A stretch of 64,000 bases of DNA, taken from assembly GCA_012031265.1 (NCBI GenBank), contig JAAUTY010000001.1, positions 62,001-126,000 on the forward strand, read 5' to 3'. Both the position numbers and the translations under genes were made by a program. The stretch comes from Spirulinaceae cyanobacterium SM2_1_0 (GTDB taxonomy: Bacteria > Cyanobacteriota > Cyanobacteriia > Cyanobacteriales > Spirulinaceae). Of the stretch, positions 56,609 to 64,000 are shown piece after piece. The notes under the pieces were generated by a model, which saw only the letters and a list, made by a program, of their open reading frames with translations, did not search any database and was not told where the DNA came from. Each line of letters opens with the position of its first letter. The stretch's first letter is position 1.

Positions 56609-58000
56609 ATGGTTGACCTGACTCCCAACCCCAGTTTTAGCCTAACTCTGCGGGTTGAAATTCCCAATGCACCGGGCAGTTTGGCCAGCGTCACCAGCGC
56701 CATTGGTCACAGCGGCGGCAACCTCGGTAATATTGCGCTGCTTGAGCAAACTCGCCGCCTGTCGCACCGCGAGTTTGTCGTTGATGCCGCCAGCACCGAG
56801 CACGCCGATCGGATTGTCGCTGCTGTGCGTGCCGTTCCGAATATCAAGATCATTGAAGTCTCCGACCGCACCTTTGACCTGCATCGAGGCGGCAAGATCC
56901 ATGTTGAGAGCCGCTTCCAGCTTGCCTCACAATCGGATCTGGCGATGGCCTACACGCCAGGGGTGGGGCGAATTTGTCAGGCGATCGCCACCGCTCCCGA
57001 TCAGGTCTACGAACTGACGATCAAGCGCAACACTGTCGCGATCGTCACTGACGGCAGCGCTGTGCTCGGCTTGGGCAATCTCGGCCCCGAAGCCGCCCTG
57101 CCGGTCATGGAGGGCAAGGCGATTTTGTTCAAAGAATTTGCGGGCGTCGATGCCTTTCCGATTTGCTTGGCTACCCAGGACAGTGACGAAATCATTGAGA
57201 CGGTCAAACGCATCGCGCCGGTCTTTGGCGGGGTCAATCTGGAAGATATTAGTGCGCCGCGTTGCTTCGAGATCGAGCAGCGCCTTAGCCAGGATCTCGA
57301 CATCCCAGTCTTTCACGACGACCAAAATGGCACCGCCATTGTCACCTTGGCTGCCCTCTACAATGCTCTGAAGCTGGTGAAAAAATCGCTCGCCGAGGTG
57401 CGGGTGATCATCAACGGCGCGGGAGCAGCGGGGGTGGCGATCGCCCGTCTCCTCAAGCAGGCCGGGGTGAAAACGATCTGGCTCTGCGACTCTTGCGGCA
57501 TCGTCTCCAAGCAGCGAACTGATTTAACCCCCGAAAAACAGGCATTGGCAGTTGCAGCGCAGGGGACACTGACGGAGGCACTCCAGGGAGCCGATATTTT
57601 CCTCGGCGTCAGTGTGCCCGGGGTGCTGACACCGGCAATGGTCAGCGGCATGGCGGCTGACCCGATCGTGTTTGCGATGGCGAACCCGATCCCAGAGATC
57701 CAGCCAGAACTGATTACCGACCAAGTGGCAGTCATGGCGACTGGCCGCAGCGATTACCCCAATCAGATCAATAATGTGCTCGCCTTCCCCGGCGTGTTTC
57801 GTGGCGCGCTCGACTGTCGGGCACAGGCGATCATCCCGGCGATGTGTCTGGAGGCAGCGCAGGCGATCGCCTCTTTGGTCACTCCTCAAGACCTCGACCG
57901 CGAGCACATCATTCCCTCCGTGTTTGATCCTCGCGTGGCGACGACGGTCGCCGCCGCCGTCCAACAAGCCGCGCGGCAAGCAGGTGTGGCTCGCCAGTAG
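56609..58000 (+). CDS. NAD(P)-dependent malic enzyme with ACT domain
   Basis: 463 residues from ATG 56609 (MVDLTPNPSFS), a length I recall for the Synechocystis enzyme; ATG 56600 and the TTG at 56579 are alternatives. An N-terminal ACT domain (about 8-85: LRVEIPNAPGSLASVTSAIG) may sense an amino acid. The catalytic part has MAYTPGVGRICQAI, KRNTVAIVTDGSAVLGLGNLGPEA, VFHDDQNGTAIVTLAAL and the NAD(P) loop INGAGAAGVAIARLL. It decarboxylates malate to pyruvate. A 265-bp upstream spacer holds no recognisable structure. Confidence 0.92.
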   Translation: MVDLTPNPSFSLTLRVEIPNAPGSLASVTSAIGHSGGNLGNIALLEQTRRLSHREFVVDAASTEHADRIVAAVRAVPNIKIIEVSDRTFDLHRGGKIHVESRFQLASQSDLAMAYTPGVGRICQAIATAPDQVYELTIKRNTVAIVTDGSAVLGLGNLGPEAALPVMEGKAILFKEFAGVDAFPICLATQDSDEIIETVKRIAPVFGGVNLEDISAPRCFEIEQRLSQDLDIPVFHDDQNGTAIVTLAALYNALKLVKKSLAEVRVIINGAGAAGVAIARLLKQAGVKTIWLCDSCGIVSKQRTDLTPEKQALAVAAQGTLTEALQGADIFLGVSVPGVLTPAMVSGMAADPIVFAMANPIPEIQPELITDQVAVMATGRSDYPNQINNVLAFPGVFRGALDCRAQAIIPAMCLEAAQAIASLVTPQDLDREHIIPSVFDPRVATTVAAAVQQAARQAGVARQ

Positions 58001-58027
58001 TCAGGGTGGTCTGAGCGTGGCTAGGGC

Positions 58028-58840
58028 CTAAAAACCGCTCGGCCCGCTATAGCCGGACAGCACCGCCAACTGCTGGAGCGAGACCGCCCCGGGCTGGAGC
58101 AACTGCCCACCGATTTCCCAGGTCGGGTAAGCACGCACGCCTTGCTGTCTGCACAGCGCTGTTTGGGGGTTTTCGCCGCGTGGATCGCACTCGACCTCAG
58201 TGATGAAGGGGACAGCCGCCTCACCAAATAAGTCTTTTTGGTAGCGGCAAGCCCCACACCAGTAAGTGCTATAGAGGCGCGCACCCGTTTGCTGGAGGTG
58301 TTTCGCCAGGGCCACCTTGGCGTCACCCGCAGCGGCGGCTGGTGGTGGCTTGAGTTGTCCAGTAGTCGCGATCGCTGGGGCAGCCCCTTGGTCGGGCGCA
58401 TCTTCGGGCCGACTGGGGGGGGGCGGTGCAACGGCGGGAGAAGACGCAGCACGCGCCTGCGTTTCGGCAGCGGTCAAATCGCGACGCAATTCGGCGACGA
58501 GGGCATTCGCCTGCGCCTTGTCCGGATGGGCTGCGGGCAGAGCCAAGAGCTTGTCGATGGCCCGTTGCCACTGACTCGTCACCAACTGCCAATCTTGGGG
58601 TGATTTCGCCGACTGGGCGATCGTCCGTGCACCCGCCGCCACATCCCGCGCGTCTTGCAGAACATTGCTAGTGACAGGTGGACTCGTCGGCGTCGTAGTG
58701 GTGACAGGACTAGGGCTAGGGGCTGTGGTGGTGGTCGGTGTCGGCACGGGATCTGGACTCGCGTTTGAGCCGCAACTACTCAGCAAACCGAGGGCAACGC
58801 AGAGTAAACCAAAGTGGCGGAGCGGCGCAGGGAGTGGCAT
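58028..58840 (-). CDS. Lipoprotein with C-terminal thioredoxin-like domain
   Basis: 270 residues. A lipoprotein signal peptide ends at LLSSC (Cys23). A Thr/Pro-rich linker (about 29-57) and a helical segment (60-130) are followed by a second Pro-rich linker (136-170). The last 90 residues resemble the thioredoxin domain fused to cyanobacterial VKOR: LYSTYWCGACRYQKDLF with C195/C198, VECDPRGENPQTALCRQQGVRAYPTWEIGGQ. It is probably anchored in a membrane facing the lumen or periplasm and acts in disulfide exchange. No VKOR domain is present here. It converges with malic enzyme. Confidence 0.82.
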   Translation of the reverse strand: MPLPAPLRHFGLLCVALGLLSSCGSNASPDPVPTPTTTTAPSPSPVTTTTPTSPPVTSNVLQDARDVAAGARTIAQSAKSPQDWQLVTSQWQRAIDKLLALPAAHPDKAQANALVAELRRDLTAAETQARAASSPAVAPPPPSRPEDAPDQGAAPAIATTGQLKPPPAAAAGDAKVALAKHLQQTGARLYSTYWCGACRYQKDLFGEAAVPFITEVECDPRGENPQTALCRQQGVRAYPTWEIGGQLLQPGAVSLQQLAVLSGYSGPSGF

Positions 58841-59123
58841 GGGTTTTAATCGGGCGATCGCCAGGGCAAGTCATGAGTCAGGGAGGGGGTGAATCGTCAA
58901 CGCGGCAATTCTGCTCCTAAGATAGCTCACGGGCTGAAGGAGTCACAGTTGGCGATACGGGGCGATCGCCGCGTCACCTATCTGGCGACGGATTTCGTGC
59001 GCGGCGAGCCAACAATCTGAGCATCAGTGTTACAGAATTTGAAGTTCTGTCAAGCAGAATCCGAGGCGGTTGAGTCACTGGGGTAAACTGGCGTTTGAAA
59101 TCCATCCGTATTGATTGAGATAA

Positions 59124-59393
<270 letters not shown>

Positions 59394-59435
59394 AAAACCG
59401 GTTCGAGTTCTTGCAACGCCAAGTGATTCATCATC

Positions 59436-59452
59436 ATGCTCAACTTGAGCAT
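59436..59452 (+). terminator. Short hairpin after psaC
   Basis: ATGCTCA and TGAGCAT pair across ACT, followed by ATTTT, 43 bp after the psaC stop. A weak terminator or processing site. Confidence 0.4.
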
Positions 59453-59568
59453 ATTTTGGATGCCTGCGTTGAATGTCAGTTTTGATAAATGATGAGATTG
59501 CCTTGCTAAGCTCTTGTCACTGGTGCGATCACCAGAGCACTCATATCGTTTTTTACAATCATCGTTTT

Positions 59569-59594
59569 GGGAGCCTTGTGCTCCCGATTTTTTT
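59569..59594 (+). terminator. Rho-independent terminator downstream of psaC
   Basis: GGGAGC-cttgt-GCTCCC followed by GA and seven T. It lies 176 bp past psaC and 68 bp before hisG, and is probably the main end of the psaC transcript. Confidence 0.8.
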
Positions 59595-59661
59595 GGGCAA
59601 CGCTGCCAGCGCCTGCCGACGGCATAGCCCAGCCCTCAACCCTCAACCCTGAACGTCAATC

Positions 59662-60321
59662 ATGCTCGTCGTTGCCCTCCCCAAAGGCGCACTGCTGCGC
59701 GATAGCATCGCCCTCTGTCGGCGTGCTGGTCTCGATTTCACAGAATTTCTGAGCGCCGATAATCGCCACCTCCAGATCGTCGAGCCGACTAGCCGAGCAA
59801 AGGCACTCCTCGTACGTGCCCAAGATGTCCCAGTGTATGTCGAGTACGGTCAGGCACAACTGGGCATCGTCGGCTACGATGTGCTGCGCGAAAAAGTCCC
59901 CCAAGTCGCCCAGCTCGCTGATCTAGGCTTTGGCCCCTGCCGGATGTCGGTCGCCGTTCCGGCGGCTAGCCCCTACCAGCGCGCTCTGGCTCTCCCGCCG
60001 CACGGCCGCGTTGCCTCCAAGTTTGTCCGCTGTGCCCGCGAATATTTTGAGCAACTGGGGCTACCAGTGGAGATCGTGCCGCTCTATGGCTCCGTCGAGC
60101 TAGGACCGCTGGTGGGCATGGCGGAGGCGATCGTCGATCTGGTCTCCACCGGCCGCACCCTCCGCGACAACGGTCTGATCGAGATTGAGGTGCTGTTTCA
60201 GAGCACAGCCCGCCTGATTGCTCATCCGCTCAGCTACCGGCTCAATGCTGACCAGTTGCAAACTTGGGTCGCAACCCTGCGATCGCTCAGTCCTGCAACA
60301 ACCACCGCTGTCACCCCCTAG
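59662..60321 (+). CDS. hisG: ATP phosphoribosyltransferase, short form
   Basis: 219 residues. It joins ATP and PRPP in the first step of histidine synthesis. [22 protein letters not shown] begins the protein; PRPP-binding loop residues are in [19 protein letters not shown]. It lacks the C-terminal regulatory domain of long HisG, so it should require HisZ, which is not in the window. The stop TAG (60319-60321) is shared with the left CTAG of repeat copy C. Confidence 0.94.
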   Translation: MLVVALPKGALLRDSIALCRRAGLDFTEFLSADNRHLQIVEPTSRAKALLVRAQDVPVYVEYGQAQLGIVGYDVLREKVPQVAQLADLGFGPCRMSVAVPAASPYQRALALPPHGRVASKFVRCAREYFEQLGLPVEIVPLYGSVELGPLVGMAEAIVDLVSTGRTLRDNGLIEIEVLFQSTARLIAHPLSYRLNADQLQTWVATLRSLSPATTTAVTP

Positions 60322-60428
60322 TACTGCTACGCGGAGTTTTGAGTTCTAAATTTTGAGTTCTGAGTGCTTGCAATCCGGGAATCCTGGGGATTTTGAATGG
60401 GCATCTTATTGCCGCCATCCTGTACTAG
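60318..60428 (+). mobile_element. 111-bp CTAG-bounded repeat, copy C (MITE-like)
   Basis: Exactly 111 bp with ends CTAGTAC and GTACTAG. It sits directly at the hisG stop codon in the same relation as copy A to the sigma-factor gene: gene, TAG, then TACNGCTACGCGGAGTTTTG. Confidence 0.75.
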
Positions 60429-60643
60429 CGAACCGAATCGGAAATTTTCTGGGCTTGGGAGTGGCGCAATCTAATTTCTAAAGGATTGGGTTGATGCGAT
60501 TGCATAGGCCTTCAGTTATGGCCTAAGAGGGATATTTAACAAATTTAGCGTTGTGCAGGATTGGGAGCATCCCAGATTGGCAGCCCTACACTCCTATCGC
60601 GGAGTGGGCAACTGCAACGCCAAAGTGGGATGCACCTACAGGA
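60429..60643. repeat. Repeat-derived spacer between hisG and DUF1995 gene
   Basis: It contains a 24-bp block (60614-60637) identical to the reverse complement of 10881-10904, and nearby GGGAGCATCCCA (60559-60570) shared with the reverse complement of 11214-11225. A small hairpin TAGGCC/GGCCTA lies near 60510-60530. There is no supported gene. Confidence 0.6.
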
Positions 60644-61396
60644 TCACTGGCTCAGAGCACGCAAGAACTGTTGCATACTGGCTAAAAACCCCGGTTTCTT
60701 GGGTTTCGCTTTGCCATCGCTCTCGCTGTCTGCGGCGGCGGTTTCGGTGGCTCCCGTCAGTAAGCGTTCGAGGCGATCGCCCACCGGCTTCGTCGCCTCC
60801 TCAGCGAGCAACTGATAGCCTTCATCCTCGGTTTCCAGCCACACTTGCCAAGGTTGCGGGAAGCGCCGCGTCAGCGCCCCACCCTCAAAGGGTCGCAAGT
60901 AGTAGGCCGTTTCTAGCGTGCTCAGGAAGCGATCGCGCAGTTGGCGCGCCGCGTAGCCGATGCCCACCGTCGCCACGCTCTCCAGTTGCGGGGTCAGCAG
61001 GATGACGGGGCGATCGCCCGCCAGCTTGCACAGCTTCTCGACCCGCTCGACTTCAATTGCTGAGGGCGAGACCAGCAGCAGCAATTGATCATCGTCACTG
61101 AGTTTGCTCTCGATCGGCGTCAGGCGGCTGCCGAGATCACCGACCTGAAACGGCACCTCACCCCAATCCCGCCGTGCCAGAGCAGCGGCTCCCGTGTCCG
61201 GAAAAATAAGCCGCAAGCCGGAACCATAGTCAGCGAATAGGTCGGCAAATTCGCGCGCCAAACGCTGCGCTTCGAGGGCAATTTCCGGCAGCACCAGCTC
61301 AACTTGGAGGCGCGGACAGCCCGCTTCGAGGGCATTGAGGGTAGCCGTTTTAGCTTGAGCGATCGCCGCCTCTAGACTGTCAGGAATTTCAGACAT
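60644..61396 (-). CDS. DUF1995 family protein
   Basis: 250 residues. The DUF1995 pattern runs from SLEAAIAQAKTATLNALEAG through LQVELVLPEIALEAQRLAREF, RLIFPDTGAAALARRDWG and LLLLVSPSAIEVERVEKLC. Plant homologues include the thylakoid assembly factor LPA3; a role in photosystem or chlorophyll-related assembly is possible but unproven here. A C-terminal basic tail (SDGKAKPKKPGFLASMQQFL) is variable. Its 3' end abuts the repeat spacer. Confidence 0.82.
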   Translation of the reverse strand: MSEIPDSLEAAIAQAKTATLNALEAGCPRLQVELVLPEIALEAQRLAREFADLFADYGSGLRLIFPDTGAAALARRDWGEVPFQVGDLGSRLTPIESKLSDDDQLLLLVSPSAIEVERVEKLCKLAGDRPVILLTPQLESVATVGIGYAARQLRDRFLSTLETAYYLRPFEGGALTRRFPQPWQVWLETEDEGYQLLAEEATKPVGDRLERLLTGATETAAADSESDGKAKPKKPGFLASMQQFLRALSQ

Positions 61397-61494
61397 CTCA
61401 ACGCAGAGTTGCGGTTAATGGACTCGATCCTACCGCGATCGCTCCCCGGTTTGGCGTCCGGCCGACGCGATCAGTCGGCACCTCGTTGGCGAAT

Positions 61495-61833
61495 TCAACC
61501 CGCCGCTTCCCAATTAACCTGCTCCGTCTGACCCCAGAAACCTTGATACTTGGTCACTTCGACATCTCCCAACACTTGCGTCTGGCAGGCAAGGCGCAAG
61601 CCGCGCTCAGGCGAGTGGGGCGGTAGCGAGAGCCGGGCGTTTTCACGCCAGCCTGGCTCCGAGACTTCGCCCTGCACCGCGACCGCGCAGGTGCCGCAAG
61701 TGCCGACACCGTGACAGTTGATGACTTTGGCGTTGCCGTTGTACATTTCGATTCCGTGCTCTAATAGAAATTTGCGGAGATTTGCGCCGCGATCGCAAGT
61801 CAACGTTTTTCCCTGTGCTCTGACTGTCGGCAT
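61495..61833 (-). CDS. 2Fe-2S ferredoxin-like protein
   Basis: 112 residues from ATG 61833, nine bases after AGGAG; a GTG two codons earlier is too close to the ribosome site. Cluster ligands are in INCHGVGTCGTC, a CX5CX2C spacing, plus the later Cys in LRLACQTQVLG. This differs from the CX4CX2C of the photosynthetic PetF. LSLPPHSPERGLRLACQ is typical of a cyanobacterial low-abundance ferredoxin group. Its partner is unknown. It is divergent from cimA. Confidence 0.87.
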   Translation of the reverse strand: MPTVRAQGKTLTCDRGANLRKFLLEHGIEMYNGNAKVINCHGVGTCGTCAVAVQGEVSEPGWRENARLSLPPHSPERGLRLACQTQVLGDVEVTKYQGFWGQTEQVNWEAAG

Positions 61834-61901
61834 CGTCACTAGCTCCTGACGTGTAAGTTCAGCAGTCTACATTTTTAATAAGATAACGACTTCTCAAAGC
61901 C

Positions 61902-63560
61902 ATGAGTACGGCACCCCAGATTTGGCTCTACGACACGACGTTGCGCGATGGCGCACAGCGGGAAGGACTCGCCCTCTCGCTCGACGACAAGCTGCGGATT
62001 GCCCGCAAACTCGATGGTATGGGCATTCCCTTCATCGAAGGCGGTTGGCCGGGGGCCAATCCCAAAGATGTCCAGTTTTTCTGGAAGCTGCGCGAGGAGC
62101 CGTTGCAACAAGCCGAGGTCGTGGCCTTTTGCTCTACCCGCCGTCCCCAGGTCGCGGCGGCTGACGACAAAATGTTGCAGGCGATTCTAGCGGCGAACAC
62201 GCGCTGGATCACTCTGTTCGGCAAGTCCTGGGATCTGCACGTGACTGAGGGATTGCAAGCAACGCTCGCAGAAAATTTGGCGATGATCGGCGAGACGATC
62301 ACCTATCTGCGCGACCAAGGGCGGCAGATTATTTACGATGCGGAGCACTGGTTCGACGGCTACAAGCAGAATCCTGACTACGCGCTGCAAACGCTGGCAA
62401 CCGCGATCGCCGCCGGAGCCGATTGGCTCACCCTCTGCGACACCAATGGCGGCACGCTGCCCCATGAGGTGAGTGAGATTGTGCAAGCGGTGGTGGTGGC
62501 CTTTCCAGAATTGACTTCTCCCGATGGGGGGCCGAGGCTGGGCATCCATACCCACAATGATTCTGGGACTGCTGTGGCCAATGCGATCGCCGCCGTTCGC
62601 GCTGGTGCCCAGATGGTGCAGGGCACGATCAATGGCTATGGCGAGCGCTGTGGCAATGCCAACCTCTGCACCCTGATCCCCAACTTGCAGCTCAAGCTGG
62701 GCTACCAGTGCCTGGCCGAAGCACAATTGACCCACCTCGCCCCCGCCAGCCGGGCGATCAGCGAGATTGTCAATTTAGCGCCCGATGATCACGCCCCTTT
62801 CGTCGGCCGCTCGGCCTTCGCCCACAAGGGTGGCATCCACGTCTCGGCGGTCGCTCGCAATCCGCTGACCTACGAGCACATCGAGCCGGAAGCGGTCGGC
62901 AACGAACGGCGAATTGTGATCTCTGATCAGTCGGGACTCAGCAATGTGCTGGCGAAGGCGCGCAGCTTTGGCATCGAGTTGGAGCCGGGCGATCCGACCT
63001 GTCGCCAGATTCTGCAACAGCTCAAAGAATTAGAAAGCCAGGGCTACCAGTTTGAAGCGGCGGAAGCCAGCTTTGAATTACTGATGCGGGCGGCGCTCGG
63101 CCGGCGACCAGCCTGGTTCAAGATTGAGGGGTTCCAGGTCACCTGCGACATTTTGCAGACGGCGAATCAAGCGAATAAAAGCGCGCTGGCGACGATCAAA
63201 GTCGAAGTCCGAGGCGAGGAAATGCTGGAGGCGGCTGAGGGCAATGGACCAGTCTCCGCCTTGGATGCCGCACTTCGCAAGGCATTAGTACAGGTCTACC
63301 CGGAAATTGCTGGCTTCCATCTCACCGATTACAAGGTGCGAATTCTCGACGGTCACGAAGGTACCTCAGCGATCACGCGAGTGCTGATCGAATCCAGTGA
63401 CGGTGAGACGCGCTGGACGACCGTGGGGGTGTCGAGCAACATCATTGATGCCTCCTACCAAGCAGTGGTTGAAGGCATTGAGTATGGGCTGCTGCTGCGA
63501 TCGCCCGTGAAACAAGCCGCACATGAATTGCCTCTACCCGCCGTCCGTTCGTCGCGATGA
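61902..63560 (+). CDS. cimA: (R)-citramalate synthase
   Basis: 552 residues. HMGL-like barrel: IWLYDTTLRDGAQREGLALS (metal-binding RD), FIEGGWPGANPKD (the GGWPGxNPKD signature separates CimA-type from LeuA), LTLCDTNGGTLPHE and LGIHTHNDSGTAVANAIAAVRAGA. The C-terminal regulatory domain (from about 400) includes ALRKALVQVYPEIAGFHLTDYKVRIL. It condenses pyruvate and acetyl-CoA to citramalate, giving threonine-independent isoleucine synthesis in cyanobacteria. Confidence 0.92.
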   Translation: MSTAPQIWLYDTTLRDGAQREGLALSLDDKLRIARKLDGMGIPFIEGGWPGANPKDVQFFWKLREEPLQQAEVVAFCSTRRPQVAAADDKMLQAILAANTRWITLFGKSWDLHVTEGLQATLAENLAMIGETITYLRDQGRQIIYDAEHWFDGYKQNPDYALQTLATAIAAGADWLTLCDTNGGTLPHEVSEIVQAVVVAFPELTSPDGGPRLGIHTHNDSGTAVANAIAAVRAGAQMVQGTINGYGERCGNANLCTLIPNLQLKLGYQCLAEAQLTHLAPASRAISEIVNLAPDDHAPFVGRSAFAHKGGIHVSAVARNPLTYEHIEPEAVGNERRIVISDQSGLSNVLAKARSFGIELEPGDPTCRQILQQLKELESQGYQFEAAEASFELLMRAALGRRPAWFKIEGFQVTCDILQTANQANKSALATIKVEVRGEEMLEAAEGNGPVSALDAALRKALVQVYPEIAGFHLTDYKVRILDGHEGTSAITRVLIESSDGETRWTTVGVSSNIIDASYQAVVEGIEYGLLLRSPVKQAAHELPLPAVRSSR

Positions 63561-63841
63561 AAGGCGGGGACGTTGCGGGTTAGCGGCGCTGTCAAGATGG
63601 ATGGCAACCCCAAATCCTGCGACACGGAATCAGCCGTCAACAAGCGACACATGCAAAGTCTTGCAGCCAGGTTCAAACCATTGGCTGACTGTCGCCTGTT
63701 TGTCCTATGCCAGATTGTCCTCAATTTCAGCCAGAACCGTGAAGAGGAAGTCGATCCCGCTCGCAAGCTGGCGCTTGATCGCTTGGGTCACAGGCAGAAA
63801 GTTACTCAAGCTACTGGTGCTAAGCTTCTCAAAACTAGAAA
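63561..63841. other. Spacer downstream of cimA
   Basis: 281 bp. A plus-strand ORF (63573-63902) crosses it but has no recognisable motif and a composition unlike neighbouring genes. I see no hairpin of note. Confidence 0.3.
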
Positions 63842-64000
63842 TCATGGGCTTTCAAGGAGTGATGTGTACTCTCGGTGTAATGACAAATTAATGACGTCCT
63901 GATTATAACAGACTGTAAAATCCTGTTTGGCGTGGCCAACTACTAAATTTTGTGGCTCGTGACGGAGCGCCGAGACGGTCAAAGCACCATCAAACCAGGC
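63842..64000 (-). CDS. Possible C-terminal fragment of a gene entering from the right edge
   Basis: The minus strand is open from the window edge for 52 codons to TGA at 63842-63844. The translation (AWFDGALTVSALRHEPQNLV, then VVGHAKQDFTVCYN) is protein-like but matches no family I know. It overlaps a plus-strand ORF that is less convincing. Only the sequence beyond 64000 can settle it. Confidence 0.25.
   Translation of the reverse strand, partial: AWFDGALTVSALRHEPQNLVVGHAKQDFTVCYNQDVINLSLHREYTSLLESP

Noticed and set aside
63573-63902. Plus-strand 109-codon ORF after cimA
   Set aside because: No ribosome site, no recognisable motif, and an overlapping minus-strand frame looks more protein-like.

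Overview
The window is chromosomal DNA of a cyanobacterium. The evidence is psaC, the cyanobacterial split RNA polymerase gene rpoC1, Ycf46 and CGLD27/Ycf36 homologues, DUF1816 and DUF1995 proteins, a phosphoketolase, and the palindrome GCGATCGC (HIP1) scattered through genes and spacers. Base composition is moderately GC-rich. There is no prophage, no intact insertion sequence, no intact CRISPR-Cas locus and no rRNA or tRNA gene that I can see. Most of the window is housekeeping. The unusual material lies in spacers and in several decayed genes.

Layout. 0-4.3 kb: an edge-truncated unknown gene, cysC, a decayed GH116 glucosidase gene and an unexplained spacer. 4.3-9.4 kb (minus): an ABC1/UbiB kinase, a secreted beta-propeller protein and a group 2 sigma factor. 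9.7-13.7 kb (plus): carA, a STAS protein that seems to start at AUU, mini-RNase III, an rRNA methyltransferase and DUF1816. 13.8-20.1 kb (minus): aminotransferase, thioesterase, phosphofructokinase, dienelactone hydrolase, YlqF GTPase and an alpha/beta hydrolase. 20.4-28.4 kb: a small unknown gene, rpoC1 (minus), a polyamine ABC transporter without its ATPase, and glgX. 28.4-32.1 kb: repeats, a cas2 relic and xfp. 32.2-38.5 kb (minus): a cyclic-nucleotide-binding protein, a nucleotide-transporter-like/HEAT fusion, infC and typA. 38.6-41.7 kb (minus): a pentapeptide-repeat gene, an amber-interrupted relic, a class II aldolase and ycf46. 41.9-44.1 kb (plus): a dgcA-dgcN-like pair followed by a truncated GNAT gene. 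44.1-51.7 kb: a tandem SDR protein, gloB, thiG, cysE and a hybrid histidine kinase. 52-58 kb (plus): yqeK, rsfS, CGLD27, asparaginase, a GT39-like transferase and malic enzyme. 58-64 kb: a thioredoxin-like lipoprotein, psaC, hisG, DUF1995, a ferredoxin, cimA and a possible edge fragment.

The most interesting signals are these. (1) A 111-bp element occurs three times, always the same length and always bounded by CTAG; in two copies the left CTAG supplies the TAG stop codon of a gene. A second, unrelated 108-bp inverted-repeat element sits at the thiG stop codon in the same way. (2) A STAS gene has a perfect AGGAGG and an apparent AUU start. (3) An overlapping epimerase/DUF1611 pair resembles the D-glutamate DgcA/DgcN route. 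(4) A transporter-HEAT fusion neighbours a cNMP-binding protein. (5) Several genes are decayed: GH116, cas2, GNAT and an unknown protein.
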